Shown piece by piece: positions 12,482 to 25,050 of a stretch of DNA of 64,000 nucleotides (within the stretch, counting starts at the first letter, position 1; each line of letters starts with the position of its first letter). The DNA is from Podaxis mareebaensis (lineage: Eukaryota > Basidiomycota > Agaricomycetes > Agaricales > Agaricaceae), in contig JAEUWP010000518.1 in the NCBI GenBank assembly GCA_018524725.1, positions 27,003-91,002 of the forward strand. Reading direction: 5' to 3'. The translations under genes and the position numbers were made by a program. A model generated the notes under the pieces. That model had not been told where the DNA came from. It ran no database searches and saw nothing but the letters and a program-made list of their open reading frames with translations.

Positions 12482-15201
12482 ATGGACGCTCTCAAGTCCC
12501 TCATCCAACCCATCGTAGGCGGCGTCGGCGGCTCGTCTGTCGTTGACGGCATGAAGCTCGTTGTCCTCGGCGGAACCGTCGAAACAGCACGCAGGGTATC
12601 CAGCTCAGCCTGGTACGGCCTCACGTTCTCAACAGCATTCCCTACTCACCCCTCCCTCTAATCACAGGTCTCACTTTGTGAACTGTGAGTCTTGGCGCTA
12701 TGACTCACCGCCCAGCGCTCTAACTCCCACCCCCCTCTACAGCTTTCTTCCTCACAGCTCACTTCAGCGAAGAGGATTATCCTTTTGACTGGCTCATGCT
12801 TTGGCTGTCGCGGCGTCCAGAGTGGCAGCGTTCTCGTGAATTTGAGACCACCACACGGACATCTGGGCCCGGCGGCTCATCTGGCATTGACGAATGGGAA
12901 GAGGACGCGGACCAAGACTACAACAGCGAGTTCGACAGCGAAGGCCGCCCCAAAACTCGAGTCGTGTTCCAGCCAACCTTCGATACCACGCACACCATCT
13001 TCTACCGCGGCCACTGGTTGAGAGTTAGGCGCGGGCGCAAACCTGACGGGTGTGAACAGCTGTCCATCAGGTGAGAACTCTTTTTGGCACCACAGCTTCG
13101 GGTAACCTATTGTTCTGATTCACTATTCCAGTGTCGTTGCCAGGTCGAACAGCATTCTCAAGCAACTCGTGCTACAGGCCAAACGCGAATATGAAGCTGA
13201 AGCTGTACACCGCATTCAGATCTACTTTGCTGACTCTCACGGCTCATGGCGCTGGACGGACTCGCGACATAAGCGACCGATGGCGAGCATCGTGCTGAAC
13301 CCTGGTGTCAAGGAAATGCTACTCGAGGACACAAAAGATTTCCTGCGTTCTGAGAAGGTGTGTCCCCGACCCCACATATACGCTTAATTCAAGTCGTACC
13401 GTGATGCCCCGGATGCGTCACAGCGTCACAAAGGGAACGGGCGATGCATCACATGTCCTCCGAATTTCCCACGCCCTGATACCGGCGGTTCCGTGCTCGT
13501 CCCGATCGCTTTTGTATCTCGGTATTTTTGGCATTTTTGACTAACCGACGCTTACAGTGGTACGCTGACCGTGGCATCCCCTTCCGGCGTGGTTATCTCC
13601 TTCATGGCGTTCCCGGTTCTGGCAAGTCCTCGCTTATCCATGCCCTCGCTGGCGCCCTCCAACTTGACATCTACGTCGTCTCCCTGTCCGCGTCATGGAT
13701 ATCCGACTCGACCCTCACGACTCTGATGGGTCGTGTTCCTGCCCGCTGCGTAGTCCTACTTGAAGATCTCGATGCTGCATTCACACGTAGCACCAGTCGA
13801 GATGACTCCTCGCTTGACGACGACAAGGACAAGGATAAGAAAGACGGTGAAAATGGGGAGAAGGTGGCTGGACCGTCTCGCAGGCGCCGCGATCAGCTTA
13901 GCGATGTCAATACGCTTAGTCTCAGCGGTCTTCTCAACGCCCTTGATGGTGTTGCTGCGGCGGAGGGTCGTCTCCTGTTCGCGACAACCAACCATCTGGA
14001 GCGTCTCGACCCTGCACTTTCTAGGCCTGGACGTATGGATGTATGGATCGAGTTCCGCAACGCCAGCAAGTGGCAAGCCGAAGCCCTCTTCCGCAACTTC
14101 TTCCCCTGCGTCGAGGATGAGCCTCCCATTGATGAATCCGAACTCGAGGGCGTAGACGTCCCAGTCGAGGTTAAAGAGGGCCCCAAGTCCCCCACATCTT
14201 CATCCAGATCATATATCCCTACCCCCCCTGCCCCAACCACATCCACACCTCCCTCTCCTTCGCCCTCATCTTCGCGCCCCTCGTCGTCGCTCTGGTCACT
14301 TGCATCCTCTGCCTCGTCGTTCCTATCCCCCTTTAGCAGTGCCGAGCCAGAACAGCCTCCTACGACTCCAGTTGCTCCACCTGCAACATCCAAAGCATCC
14401 AGCAGGAGTGTTAGCAGTAGCAAGTTGAATGAGTTAGAGCAGTTCGGTGCGTCGAACACTGCGTACCGCCCGCCTCCCCCAACGGAGAGCGTGCTGAAGA
14501 GCCGACACTCAGCGGCCCCCCTAGATAAGAAAATGCTGAACGAACTTGCGAAGAAATTTGCGGATGGGATTCCAGAGGAAGAGTTTTCTGTTGCTGCGCT
14601 TCAGGGCTGTGAGCTATTTTTTCTTTTTGACTGGTTTGAACTTCGCTAATGTATATTTTTCCTTCCAGATCTACTTAAGAACAAGTCGCAGCCTGAAGCT
14701 GCTGCGAATGGGGTTGTTGAGTGGGTGGAGAAGGAGCGTCAGATGCGCGAGAGACTAAAGAAGGAGAAGGATGCTAGAGAACAGAGGGAGAAGGCTGCAG
14801 TATGTTTTCAGGCATCTCATCTATTCCTACAATTCCGCTGACCCTTTATTTTCCTCTAGCGTGAGAGGAGACGCCGGGCGGCAGTGGAGAAGGAAAAAGA
14901 AGAGCGTGAGCTCAAGAAAAAGGAAGCGGAGCTAGAGAAGGTTAAGCAACGTCTGGCTGAGAAGGAGAAGGAAGAGGAACTAGAGAGGATGAGACAGCAG
15001 TTGAAGGAGAAGGAAGAAGAGAGGAAGAAGAAGGAAGCTGAGAGACTCGAGCAGGAAGCCAAGGAGAAGGAGGCTGCGGCTGCTGCGGGTGAGGCAAAAT
15101 CTTCGGGAGAGGAAACGAAGGACGATGCGCCTGTGCCTGAGAGTGATGACGAGGATGAGAATGTGTCGCCTTCGTCTGCTTCGGAATGGAGCGAAGCGTG
15201 A
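12482..15201 (+). CDS. BCS1-like mitochondrial AAA ATPase with charged C-terminal tail
   Basis: Seven exons (12482-12612, 12668-12684, 12743-13070, 13132-13357, 13558-14608, 14669-14799, 14860-15201) give 741 residues; the second exon is only 17 nt. The N-terminus (GMKLVVLGGTVETARR, then WLMLWLSRRPEW) matches the BCS1 N-terminal membrane and import region. The AAA domain has Walker A HGVPGSGKSS, Walker B CVVLLEDLDAAF, sensor FATTNH and arginine finger SRPGRMDVWIEF. Bcs1 inserts the Rieske protein into complex III from the matrix side. Agaricomycetes carry many BCS1-like paralogues, so this need not be the housekeeping copy. Unlike yeast Bcs1, the AAA domain contains a Lys/Asp-rich insert (DDKDKDKKDGENGEK), is followed by a Pro/Ser-rich linker, and ends in ~150 residues of Lys/Glu coiled coil and an acidic tail. 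Confidence 0.9.
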
Positions 15202-16165
15202 CTAAATGACGGTCGTGCTACCGGCGATTCACAAAAATCCGTTGATGGTGCCGGATTACTAGACGATCTTCCTTCCTCGTTCATACTTGTCTCATCTCCT
15301 TCTCTTGAAGACTCACATATGGACTCGACTGTTGATACAGATGCCTCTGCTTCCGATGCTACGACTTCGACTGCTGCGCTTCCCTCGATGGCGCTCACGA
15401 GACGACACGAGGCCGGGTTCGCATTGGTTGCTGCTACGATGCCGCTTCCCCGCTTCCCGCTGCTACAAGTGTACATTCTGCACATATACGCACTCGTGCT
15501 TCAACTCGCTTCGCAGTTTGTCTAGATCCATTCACCTCATGTCTTTGCTTTATGACTGATACGTCAATCCCTTCATTTCTTACTCTGGCTCGAATCTGCT
15601 TGGTTGTGTTTTTTTCTCTCTCTCTTTCATTCAACTGTGACATATACATAACGCATTCTCACTTTTTGACAACAACATAAACCCCAATATACATCCATCA
15701 CCCTCCCCCCGCCCTCAAGGGTAGTTGCTTGAACGTTTAATGAACTTTTCTTGTACTATCGTTTGTGGTGAATTTTACGTCTCGCTTGACTAAGTAGTGG
15801 TACTTTGTTTGGGCGTTAGTACTTAGGAATGGTTGCAATAAGGCTTTCCTTCATTGAAGGGTGTACATGGTGTGGTTTATCCAAAGCCGGACTACGGCAG
15901 TGCAAATGAGACAGGTGAGGCAGTGGATGATTAACATTTCTACACAGCGCGCTAGAAAACTCCGTCGTTTCTCCACGTATGGCGGGTCGCATTTTGAATA
16001 CGTGGACGTTTGATACCAGCGTAGTTGCAGCCACGTCTCTTGTTACCACTGGTCACCCTTCACGATAATGAAACCCGTCCGCAGCCAGTTTACCCCACTG
16101 TCAAAATCCAAATCATATCATATATATACAAGGATGGGTACGAAACCGTGGCCCTCTGATCATAA
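15202..16165 (+). other. Intergenic, no gene seen
   Basis: 3' region of the BCS1-like gene and 5' region of the GTPase gene. Pyrimidine-rich tracts (about 15600-15630) are the only notable feature. Confidence 0.4.
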
Positions 16166-17478
16166 ATGTCCTTCATCCGCCAGTTCATCGACCGCCTGTA
16201 TCAGAAGGATGACTCTGACCATTATCGGCTGACGTTCGTCGGGGTCGATTGCAGCGGCAAAACTACCCTTCTCTATCTCCTCAAAGAACAGCGTGAAGTC
16301 ACCGTTATACCAACGATCGGTTTCAATACCGAGGACTTTATACCTCCTAGCTTGAGCGATGACCCGGAGAATGCTCGGAAGCCAATGACGGGCTGGGATG
16401 TTGGTACTGGATGTGGGATGGAGTACATTATGGGCATAATAGAGATGTATATCCGGGAAGGAGATGCACTAGTGTGGATGGTAGACAGCACGGATAGGGA
16501 ACGGTTGCCCCAGAGCCGCGAGTACCTTGGGTTGCTCTTGCAGAGTCTCCAGGACCCCTCTAAGGAGCCCAAGCCCAGTATGCCAATCCTGATGTATGTC
16601 CTTCCTAATCCTTCCTGTAGCATCCGGAACTGATTTCCTCGCATGACAGACTAGCCAACAAACAGGACTTGCCAAATGCCCTCCCCATTGATGATATCCG
16701 GCTGGCCTTCTCTAGCACTATCAAAGGAACAATATCCTCCGTCTTTCCAACATCTCTCGTCAAAGGTCTGGGACCAGAGAGCGGATTACCACAGGCTTTC
16801 GACTGGCTGAGGCTCGTTATTCCTATTGCGCGCTCTGGTGGTACGAAGATCCCTCGGATACCTGAGCCCCCCGAGCCAAAGCCACTGCCTCATCAGATGA
16901 ATGTACGATCTCCTGGGAACTTGGCGCAGAAGTTGAACGACTGGTTGGGTCGTGTTGACAAAGATTCTCCACCGGAAGAGTTCCTGTCTCAGTTCGAACG
17001 AGTGGACTTGCCACAATGGGATCACTATACACATATCCGACTTGCGTTTTTGATTCTCAAGATATACGGGAGGCAGAAAGGTATGGAGTCTCTCACCGAT
17101 ATAGCGTTTTAACTGATTCCTGGAACAGGCAAGGACATGATATTCGAGGGTATACAGAAATACATCACCGAAAGCAAAGGCTCACAAACAACCGGCCGCA
17201 CATATCACACGACTATGACTTACTTCTGGATCCAGATAGTCCACTTCGGCATTCAGAATACAACGTCCCCTACTGTGGACGGGCATCCGGTAAACCTCAG
17301 TGACGAATTCGCTCGTTTCCTTATCGTGAACCCGTACGTGGTCGATGGGCAGCTATGGACGGATTATTACAGCAAGGATGTGATGATGACTCCAGAGGCG
17401 CGAACGGGAATGGTTCTGCCAGACAAGAAGCCACTACCAAGTATTCCTGCTCGAGATTATGTGAAAAAACTCTCCTAG
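16166..17478 (+). CDS. Arf-like GTPase with altered switch II fused to a C-terminal fungal domain
   Basis: Three exons (16166-16593, 16650-17080, 17129-17478) give 402 residues. Residues ~1-190 follow the Arf/Arl fold: P-loop GVDCSGKTT (Arfs have GLDAAGKTT), switch I with PTIGFN, switch [10 protein letters not shown] where Arfs have WDVGGQ, and NKQDL for guanine recognition. There is no Gly at position 2, so no Arf-type myristoylation. Residues ~250-400 form a second, mostly helical domain with [17 protein letters not shown] and [16 protein letters not shown], a block I associate with other fungal proteins but cannot name. The missing Gly-Gln of switch II predicts little or no intrinsic GTP hydrolysis. 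Arf-family proteins act in membrane traffic; with this switch the protein may be a constitutive or nucleotide-sensing variant. Confidence 0.85.
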
Positions 17479-17751
17479 CCGAAATCGCACAATATTGTAG
17501 TTGCACTGTCACCCTAGTTGGTAGATACTTTGGCACTTTGATTCTGCCACCGCCTATATAGGACACGGGCGTTTTGTTTACTTACATTTGATGTAAATGG
17601 CACCATTCGGGGCTTAAAACTCTCATATATCTGCAAATCAACACTTTGGAGATAAGCCAGGAACCACTACGGTGTTAAGAGTCTTTGACAGCTTTGATGT
17701 GTACCCTGGAGTCATTGATTTCTACTCACTTAACAGGATGAAAAAACAAAT

Positions 17752-17823
17752 TCCTTCTAGCCGACTCGAACGACTGACCTCGTCATTACTAGTGACGCGC
17801 TCTACCAACTGAGCTAAGAAGGA
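17752..17823 (-). tRNA. tRNA-Thr (anticodon AGT), no intron
   Basis: The minus strand folds into a 72-nt cloverleaf: acceptor TCCTTCT/AGAAGGA, D arm GCTCAGTTGGTAGAGC, anticodon stem CGTCA/TGACG with loop CTAGTAA (anticodon AGT) and T arm around TTCGAGT. The 3' CCA is not encoded, as expected in fungi. It lies between the convergent GTPase and purine-synthesis genes. Confidence 0.9.
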
Positions 17824-17987
17824 TACATTTAAATGAACCTGTGAAAGACTCACCAGCCCATTCACCACAATAACGTCTCTCGCGTTCACTCAAAAAGTAT
17901 TCTAGCATTCAAGATAACCTTAATTTACACAATAATCCAAAGCTATGACCATGACTATTAAGGAGAAAAAACGTCCATACGGAGTGC

Positions 17988-20900
17988 TCAACCGCACCAC
18001 ACTCTTGCACTCTGGAAGAGCCTGAACCAGGGTCCAGTCCCCTTCCATGTATCCGCGAACTCGGGCGGGTACCAACTATTACTCTCCAGCGTGACAACCC
18101 GCTCTGGGTGTGGCATCAACGCCAACACGCGTCCATCGGGAGTTTGCACTCCTGTCACACCTCCAGGACTACCATTGGGGTTCAAAGGATATATCTCTGT
18201 CGCGATCCCCTTTGAATCCACATATCGCAATGCGACGAGTCCCTGAGCTTCCAAAGTCTCCTTCTGGCCCTCCCTGCTGAACGATGCACGACCTTCTCCA
18301 TGAGCAACTGCAACAGGCAACTTGGACCCAGCCATATGGGAGAGGAAGGGTGATTTCTTCGTGACTTCGTTATCGACGATCTCGACCATCGACACACGAC
18401 CTTCGAACCTCTCACTCCTGTTCGGTTTGAAGTCGGGCCAATCCTGTGCACCAGGGATGATTTCGCGTAGGTGACTGAGGAATTGACAACCGTTACAGAC
18501 GCCAAGAGCAAAAGTATTGTCACGGTTGAAGAAGTTGACGAATTCTTTGCGGGCAGTGTCGTTGAGTAGTGCAGAGTGGGCCCAACCCTTTCCGGCGCCA
18601 AGGACGTCGCCATAAGAGAACCCACCACATGCAGCAAGGCCGCGGAAATCGGTCAGGGAGACTGCACCGCTGAGGATATCTGACATGTGCACGTCGATAG
18701 AATCGAAGCCTGCAACGGTGAACGCCCAAGCCATTTCAACTTGGCCATTTACACCTTGCTCGCGGAGGATGGCGATCTTAGGACGGCGGAAGAGATCGCG
18801 AGAAGGTTCGTAAGAAAAGGTGAGGTCGTAACGAAGGCCGGAGTGTGAATCATCTTTAATGAGGTCGAACTCTTCTTTTGCGGCTGTCGCGTCGTCACGA
18901 ATGGTTTGCATTCGGTAAGAAGTCTCACCCCAGGCCTGTTGAAGGTCGGCACGATTCGCCTTAAAGATGGTCTCTCCGCCATGAATGATGGCAACAGTCT
19001 GTTCTCCACTATTGACGCGTCCCAACACGTGGATCGAAGTCGAAGGGAAGCCGGCACCGACAAACACGCTCGAAAGTGTCTGGATCTCCGACTCCTTGAC
19101 CTGGAACACAGCGCCCAGCTCCTCATTAAACAATACAGCGACCGCGCTCTCCTTCGATTGCAGAGAATCCAACGAAATCTCCACACCGACGCGGCCTGCG
19201 AAGCACATCTCTACCACTGTCGTGAACAATCCACCATCCGAACGATCATGATACGCCAGTACCAACCCAGGCTTTTTAACCTTCACCTCCTGACAGCCCT
19301 GGAAGAATGCCTTTACCACCATGGGATCCTCCACATCCGGTGCTCTCGTACCAACCTCCTTAAACACCTGTGCCAACGCAGATCCTCCAAGCCTGGTTTT
19401 ACCACCAGCCAAATCAAAGAAGATCAACGCCGTGGGTTCACCCACGTCCGTACGGAGCTGTGGCGTCCATGTTCTCCTGATGTCCTTGACAGGTGCAAAG
19501 GCGGTAATAATCAATGACAACGGCGCGCTAACCTCTTTCTGCTGCGCGCCTTCCCTCCATTTCATCGACATTGACATGGAATCTTTACCCACTGGGATGC
19601 CAACGCCCAGGGCCGGGCAGAGTTCCATACCAATCGCCCGTACGGCTTCATACAAAGCCGTACCCTCACCCTCCTTGGACGCAGCGCACATCCAGTTAGC
19701 GCTGAGTTTGACACGGGAGATATCGGCAATAGATGCAGCAGCAATGTTGGTCAGGGATTCCGCGACAGCCATACGTGCCGATGCAGCGGCGTCGAGAAGT
19801 GCGAGAGGGGTACGTTCGCCCATGGCCATTGCCTCGCCAGAGATAGTATCGAAACCATACGACGAACGAGTGACTGCGACATCTGCAACAGGGACTTGCC
19901 AGGGACCAACCATCTGGTCCCGGGTGACCAAGCCTGTAATCGTACGATCTCCAATAGTGATCAAGAACGACTTCGAACCCACAGAAGGGAGTCGGAGCAC
20001 CCTCTGTACGGCCAGATCCAATCGCTCCTTCAACGATGATACCGACGGAGGCAAGTACGCAGCCAACGACTCATCAAATTCCACCCTCTCAATCTCCCTA
20101 TGCACATCCTTCCTCGACATCCTCGGCGGTTTCCCAAATAACGTATTCATCTTCAACCTAATCACATCCCCACCCAACAACCGATCCGTCACCACCAATT
20201 CCTCCTCCGCCGTCGCAACACCCACAACCGAAAACGGACACCTCTCCCTCCTCGCAATCCTCTCAAACTCCTCAATCCCCTCCTCACTCACCGCAAGCAC
20301 ATACCGCTCCTGACTCTCATTACACCAAATCTCCATCGGCGACATCGACGTATCCGCCACCAACACATCACGAATCTCAAACCTCGCACCAAGCCCCGAA
20401 TCATGCACGAGTTCCGGCAACGCGTTGGATAAACCACCAGCACCGACATCATGGATACTCTGGATAGGGTTCTCATCATCAAGGCTCACACACGCCTCGA
20501 TAACCTGCTGACATCTCCTCTGCATCTCCGCGTTATCCCTCTGCACCGACGCGAAATCCAACTCGGCAGAACTAGCACCCGACACCTGACTCGACGCCGC
20601 ACCTCCACCAAGTCCAATCAACAATCCAGGTCCCCCCAACACGACAATCTTCGCCCCGGGTTTAAACGGCGCCTTTCTAGCAAACTGAGGTCGGACATTC
20701 CCATATCCACCTGCAATCATAATAGGCTTGTGATACCCCCTAACCTCACGCTTCGATCCATCAGCAGACAGTGGGACGCTTTCGGAGAAGGTACGGAAGT
20801 ACCCCGTCAAAGCCGGCCGACCAAACTCGTTGTTAAATGCGCTGGCGCCGATAGGACCCTCGATCATGATGTCAAGTGCAGAGGCGATATGCGATGGGCG

Positions 20901-22064
20901 ACCAAAATCGGTCTCCCAAGGTTGTTCAAAGCCCGGAATCAGGAGATTGGATACTGTGAACCCTGCGAGGCCGGCTTTAGGTTTCGACCCACGTCCGACG
21001 GCGCCTTCATCGCGGATTTCACCCCCTGAGCCTGTCGCTGCACCTGGATAAGGCGATACTGCCGTTGGATGATTGTGCGTCTCAACCTTGATGAGTATAG
21101 GCATGTCCTCTTCGTGCGATTGATAAAGGTGGTTAAGACCGGGGTTGGGCCCTTTTTCGTAACCCTTCCTGACGGAGAATCGAGGAGCGGGATGTCCTTC
21201 GAGTACAGCAGCATTATCCGAGTACGCAGAAATGGTACCCGTGCTGCTGATCTTTTCGGTGTTGCGGATCATTTGGAAGAGTGAAGCATCAAGGGGCTGG
21301 TCGTCTATCGTCCAAGAGGCATTGAAGATTTTGTGACGACAATGTTCAGAGTTGACCTGCGCGAACATGAACAATTCGGCATCGGTAGGGTTCCGTCCCA
21401 TCGCTGTTGGACCGGAAATGTACGCGTCAACGAGGTAATCGATCTCATCTGCCGCTAGAGCAAGTCCGAGCTCTTTGTTGGCGGCGACGAGTTTTGACTT
21501 GGGGTCAGTTTGCGTAGCGGATTGGAGGTCAACAGTGACGAGGGGTCGGGGCTCGTGGTGTGCAAAGATCAGATCTTCTTGCGGTGGAGAGAGTTGGACA
21601 ACTTGAGTCATGCGATCATGGATAAGGTTGGAGAAGAGGGTGAGATCGTCGGGAGTGAGTTGTTGGTCATTGGTCGTAGTAAAGACATAGGCGACACCGC
21701 GTTCGAGTCGTTCGATATGAGCTCCGAGGTTACACAGACCAGCAATATCAGTGGCTTTACTTGACCATGGAGAGATCGATCCTGGCCTTGGAATAACGTA
21801 GGCAATGTTCTGGCCCTTGGAAAGATTATCTGAAGTGGAAGATAGCTGTATGTTGTCCCCGTACGCCAGCAACTGATCAAGGACCTTCCTCCACGACGAC
21901 TCCGTATCCGCGAGCTCAACCTCAAACTTCTTCGTTCTGCATTTCACAAGATGCACCCAGACAGCGTCAACGGAAACTACAACAGGTGTTGTTTTTCGGA
22001 TATTCTGTAAAAGCGCTTCGCGTTTCGGCGCCGAGATTGACGATGATCCTAGAAGGACGAGCAT
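17988..22064 (-). CDS. ADE6: Phosphoribosylformylglycinamidine synthase (FGAM synthase)
   Basis: One uninterrupted frame of 1,358 residues encodes the large fused eukaryotic FGAM synthase, step four of de novo purine synthesis: FGAR + glutamine + ATP to FGAM. The N-terminal PurS-like domain precedes the two PurL ATPase halves ([37 protein letters not shown] and [12 protein letters not shown] are typical). The C-terminal glutamine amidotransferase runs from [18 protein letters not shown], with [18 protein letters not shown], the nucleophile motif [13 protein letters not shown] and the catalytic MPHPER. The start is MLVLLGSSS at 22064, directly after a probable 5'-UTR intron; the in-frame Met 30 bases upstream lies inside that intron. 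The length fits the family. It acts in the cytosol. The absence of introns in 4.1 kb is unusual for this neighbourhood. Confidence 0.97.
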   Translation of the reverse strand: MLVLLGSSSISAPKREALLQNIRKTTPVVVSVDAVWVHLVKCRTKKFEVELADTESSWRKVLDQLLAYGDNIQLSSTSDNLSKGQNIAYVIPRPGSISPWSSKATDIAGLCNLGAHIERLERGVAYVFTTTNDQQLTPDDLTLFSNLIHDRMTQVVQLSPPQEDLIFAHHEPRPLVTVDLQSATQTDPKSKLVAANKELGLALAADEIDYLVDAYISGPTAMGRNPTDAELFMFAQVNSEHCRHKIFNASWTIDDQPLDASLFQMIRNTEKISSTGTISAYSDNAAVLEGHPAPRFSVRKGYEKGPNPGLNHLYQSHEEDMPILIKVETHNHPTAVSPYPGAATGSGGEIRDEGAVGRGSKPKAGLAGFTVSNLLIPGFEQPWETDFGRPSHIASALDIMIEGPIGASAFNNEFGRPALTGYFRTFSESVPLSADGSKREVRGYHKPIMIAGGYGNVRPQFARKAPFKPGAKIVVLGGPGLLIGLGGGAASSQVSGASSAELDFASVQRDNAEMQRRCQQVIEACVSLDDENPIQSIHDVGAGGLSNALPELVHDSGLGARFEIRDVLVADTSMSPMEIWCNESQERYVLAVSEEGIEEFERIARRERCPFSVVGVATAEEELVVTDRLLGGDVIRLKMNTLFGKPPRMSRKDVHREIERVEFDESLAAYLPPSVSSLKERLDLAVQRVLRLPSVGSKSFLITIGDRTITGLVTRDQMVGPWQVPVADVAVTRSSYGFDTISGEAMAMGERTPLALLDAAASARMAVAESLTNIAAASIADISRVKLSANWMCAASKEGEGTALYEAVRAIGMELCPALGVGIPVGKDSMSMSMKWREGAQQKEVSAPLSLIITAFAPVKDIRRTWTPQLRTDVGEPTALIFFDLAGGKTRLGGSALAQVFKEVGTRAPDVEDPMVVKAFFQGCQEVKVKKPGLVLAYHDRSDGGLFTTVVEMCFAGRVGVEISLDSLQSKESAVAVLFNEELGAVFQVKESEIQTLSSVFVGAGFPSTSIHVLGRVNSGEQTVAIIHGGETIFKANRADLQQAWGETSYRMQTIRDDATAAKEEFDLIKDDSHSGLRYDLTFSYEPSRDLFRRPKIAILREQGVNGQVEMAWAFTVAGFDSIDVHMSDILSGAVSLTDFRGLAACGGFSYGDVLGAGKGWAHSALLNDTARKEFVNFFNRDNTFALGVCNGCQFLSHLREIIPGAQDWPDFKPNRSERFEGRVSMVEIVDNEVTKKSPFLSHMAGSKLPVAVAHGEGRASFSREGQKETLEAQGLVALRYVDSKGIATEIYPLNPNGSPGGVTGVQTPDGRVLALMPHPERVVTLESNSWYPPEFADTWKGTGPWFRLFQSARVWCG

Positions 22065-22067
22065 TGT

Positions 22068-22117
22068 CTGCAAGCCAAGATTAAAGCACCCCAAGCCATC
22101 GGGAAGCTTCAGCTCAC
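22068..22117 (-). other. Probable 5'-UTR intron of FGAM synthase
   Basis: On the minus strand GAG|GTGAGC opens and TTGCAG|ACAATG closes a 50-bp stretch that ends three bases before the start codon. Length and borders match the coding introns in this window. Confidence 0.5.
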
Positions 22118-22344
22118 CTCTTGTCGTTCTCCAGCAGGCAGGAAACTGGCAAGGTCTAAGATCTGGATGAATAAAATCTAAAATGGAGGATGTTATCTTG
22201 AGCGATCGCGTGATGTCATGTGACTCCCCCGTCCGCTACTAAAATGTTTTTTGTCCGAAAACCATGATATATTCTCCATATATCGACTAAGGAAGGGTAT
22301 TCAGACAAAGAAAACAGCAGACCTAACTCCAAGCCCCAAGGCCC

Positions 22345-23636
22345 TCAGCGCACTGCCAAATACAACCCCTCTATGGCAACATTCGCCTGCCATATCCCTA
22401 ATCGCCGGACGGCACGCAGGACGGCTGGAGCTGGCAGAATGAGAATGATGAGAGGGACGGCAACCACCCAAATGGTGATAGTCAAGAGCAATGTGATGGC
22501 AGGTTTGATTACTAGAAAATAGAAGAGTGCTTGATAAGAAGTCGAATCTGTGAACTATACCGATAGGGGTCAGAGCGGAGAACATGGGAAGTGATATGAG
22601 GATGACCAACCATGGCATAAGTGTTCTTGTAGAATGAGGTTTCTCTGACTAGTGTGCGTGATGAGGCACGGCCGGATTCAATTTCGGATAAAGTCGGTTC
22701 GCGATAGCGGGTGAAGATCGGGCGAGGGGGATAAGGAGCAGGATAGGATAATGGATAGTGGAAACGGCTTTGCAACGAGAGCTCTCCTCTCGAGAATGCA
22801 CGCGCGCCTAAGAGGTTGAAGAAACACAACACAGCGCCGAGTGGCAGCGCCATAAGCAATGTCGTTCCCGTCTACACACCTTCAGACAGAGTCGACCAGC
22901 AGGATGACAATGTACTCACCACAGTAAACACAAACAGGTAAAGCCACGCTGCTAGAGCATAAGGGAAGTTGATCACCACGAGATGGAGCAGCGAGCTGTA
23001 ATATGCCTTCCGTCCTAACGGCCTGAAGTATCGCCTCCATGCTGCTATCGAGAAGAACCCTGTCGATCGCCGGGATTCCGTGCCATCATGTCGCTGTTCC
23101 TCCTGAGACGCAAGATATGACCTCTCCTCTTGGTCATCCGTCAAATAAGGCTCATCCTCAGTCTGAAATAATGAAAACACGGTCTGGGCTAGCGATGGCG
23201 CCGCAGATACAGTGCTGGCATGCGAATATGAGCGTGGACGACCACCCACGCGACGTGAGATGGATGGCGTTAAAAGCAGTGTTGTTTCTGTGGGCTCGAC
23301 AAAATCTTCATCGGTGTGCAGAGCTGGGGATGTGGGGGATAGTCGTTCCTGTTGTGAATCCGAGGGGAATTGCTGATGGGGCGAAGTCAGGATGCGTTGG
23401 ATGTTTATGCGACGCCCGGACCTCGGAGCTCGGGGTCTACGGTGTTGTGAGGGATACGGTGGTGGCGGGTCATTGAGGGGCACAGGCGTATCACATATGT
23501 CCCTGCTGTCGACGTTGAGGATGGACTGAGGAACTTCTGAGGGCGGAGGGAGCGGATCTGTGCTGACTGTCATGGATGTATGTGACCAGAAGGGTGTGGT
23601 CCTGTTTGGTAACATCCCTCGGTGAGTCTTACTCAT
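22345..23636 (-). CDS. Membrane protein with four hydrophobic helices (sensor-domain-like)
   Basis: Three exons (23636-22920, 22871-22611, 22554-22345) give 429 codons by coordinate arithmetic less the two introns, that is 395 residues. The first ~200 residues are Pro/Ser-rich and probably cytosolic and disordered. Two helices follow (LLHLVVINFPYALAAWLYLF and LLMALPLGAVLCFFNLLGA), then a ~60-residue Tyr/Pro loop, then SYQALFYFLVIKPAITLLL and WVVAVPLIILILPAPAV. The pair-loop-pair layout and the 'YQALFYFL' segment resemble the bacterial 'putative sensor' membrane domain also found in fungi; that is an inference from layout. Function unknown. It is transcribed in the same direction as FGAM synthase, whose start is 280 bp from this gene's stop. 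Confidence 0.75.
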
Positions 23637-25050
23637 CCTCGCTCTGCCATTTTGGCCACTTCGTTATGAAAAACCGTGAATAGCTACTAACTTTGTTCTC
23701 GAAAACCATTCGACGGTGAACTCTCCTAACCGCTATACAAAGAGAGACAAAGAGAGAGGATTTACTTATAGTGGACAGAGGTTTTCACCTACTCAGGGTA
23801 CAACTGCAAGGGAGCAGGGCAGCGCTTGTTTGGGTTACGCAGAATGCAATATTGCCAGTACCATAAGTTACTGTGACAACCGAGCTGCTCATCCGCCTTC
23901 ATAAAACGTAAGCGTGAGTACAAGTCCTATTCCGCTGCAGTCGAGCATACCGCTACCAGGGAGAATGCGCCTAAAAACTAGATACAGACCGAAGCCCTCG
24001 CGCTAACCAGTTGTCCAATTCGAATGGTGAAGCGGAAAGGCCAAACATCCCTTCGTCGTACGGTTCTTCCAGACCTTTCTGGGACTTGACACTCACAATA
24101 AAGTTTACTCCAATCCAGTCCCTGACCTTCATAGCCCAAGAATCGCTAAAGGCGAAGGGCGACTTCCATTCTTGGGGCCCAACTCTCTCCGTGAAAGTGG
24201 GTCAAAACGGATACACATGCACATCTGATACTCCTCTCTTGAGTTCTCACCTCTTCCTTCTATCCAACTGACGCAACGATCATTGTCACCTAAGGCCACG
24301 CCAACGCCCTACTCGTCAACTACGTCCTTGCCGCTCCTAAGCACCACGCCGAACCAAGTCCCAAGCGAATCCTAGACCCATTCGAGGCACAAGTGGGTCT
24401 GATACGCTATCACAATATCCCCTACCGCGGTTACTTTCTGCCATGTACTTCTGCCGTTCCTATTCTAGGACCGGTGCTTGTAACCAGCTGGATAAGAGCC
24501 AACGACCCGCACTGCGTACGACAACCAACTCGATCGTCGAAGGTCTTTATCTACCCTAATGTTAACACTGGCACCGAGAGAAGACGTATTTTTGGCGATG
24601 TGGACGTTATGGATGAGCAGGTTCAACCCGAAATGTCTTCCGTTGTGGTCATGGGATCCTGATAGAACAAACGGTACATATCTCTTCTCGCTGCTTCTAG
24701 GCTCATATTTCGGCGTTCTTTCAGAGCACTGTCAGTCTTACGCGATCCAAGTCCTCCCGGAAATTCGGCCCCGCACGGCGCACCCCTACCTATACGGAGC
24801 TCGACAAACAGGGTAGAAATGATTTTCTCGCGATTAATGAGCCAAGCCCTGTCAGTTGTCAGGCTCGCGAAAGGATTCCCCTGCTTGAAAGAGTTGAGGT
24901 TTCTGATGGAGGGTAAGATTTGGTTCACGGAGGGGAGGGCCGGACGAAGCGGGGTGGCTGCGTGATCGATCATATCGATCAATTACTTTTAGTAGCCTGC
25001 CTCGCCAGACCAACCCCACGTCCGAACTCTTTCCGTCTTCTCCACGTACC
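23637..25050. other. No confidently supported gene
   Basis: Weak plus-strand protein-like pieces at about 24010-24240 (SRPFWDLTLTIKFTP) and 24390-24660 (GLIRYHNIPYRGYFLPC) and a minus-strand frame at 24623-24982 are seen. None has a motif I know or a clean splice chain. They may be remains of an old gene. Confidence 0.25.

Noticed and set aside
14856..15485. Minus-strand Ser-rich open frame
   Set aside because: Antisense of the Lys/Glu coiled-coil tail of the BCS1-like protein.
19321..20313. 330-codon plus-strand open frame
   Set aside because: Antisense shadow of FGAM synthase; the minus strand carries all family motifs.
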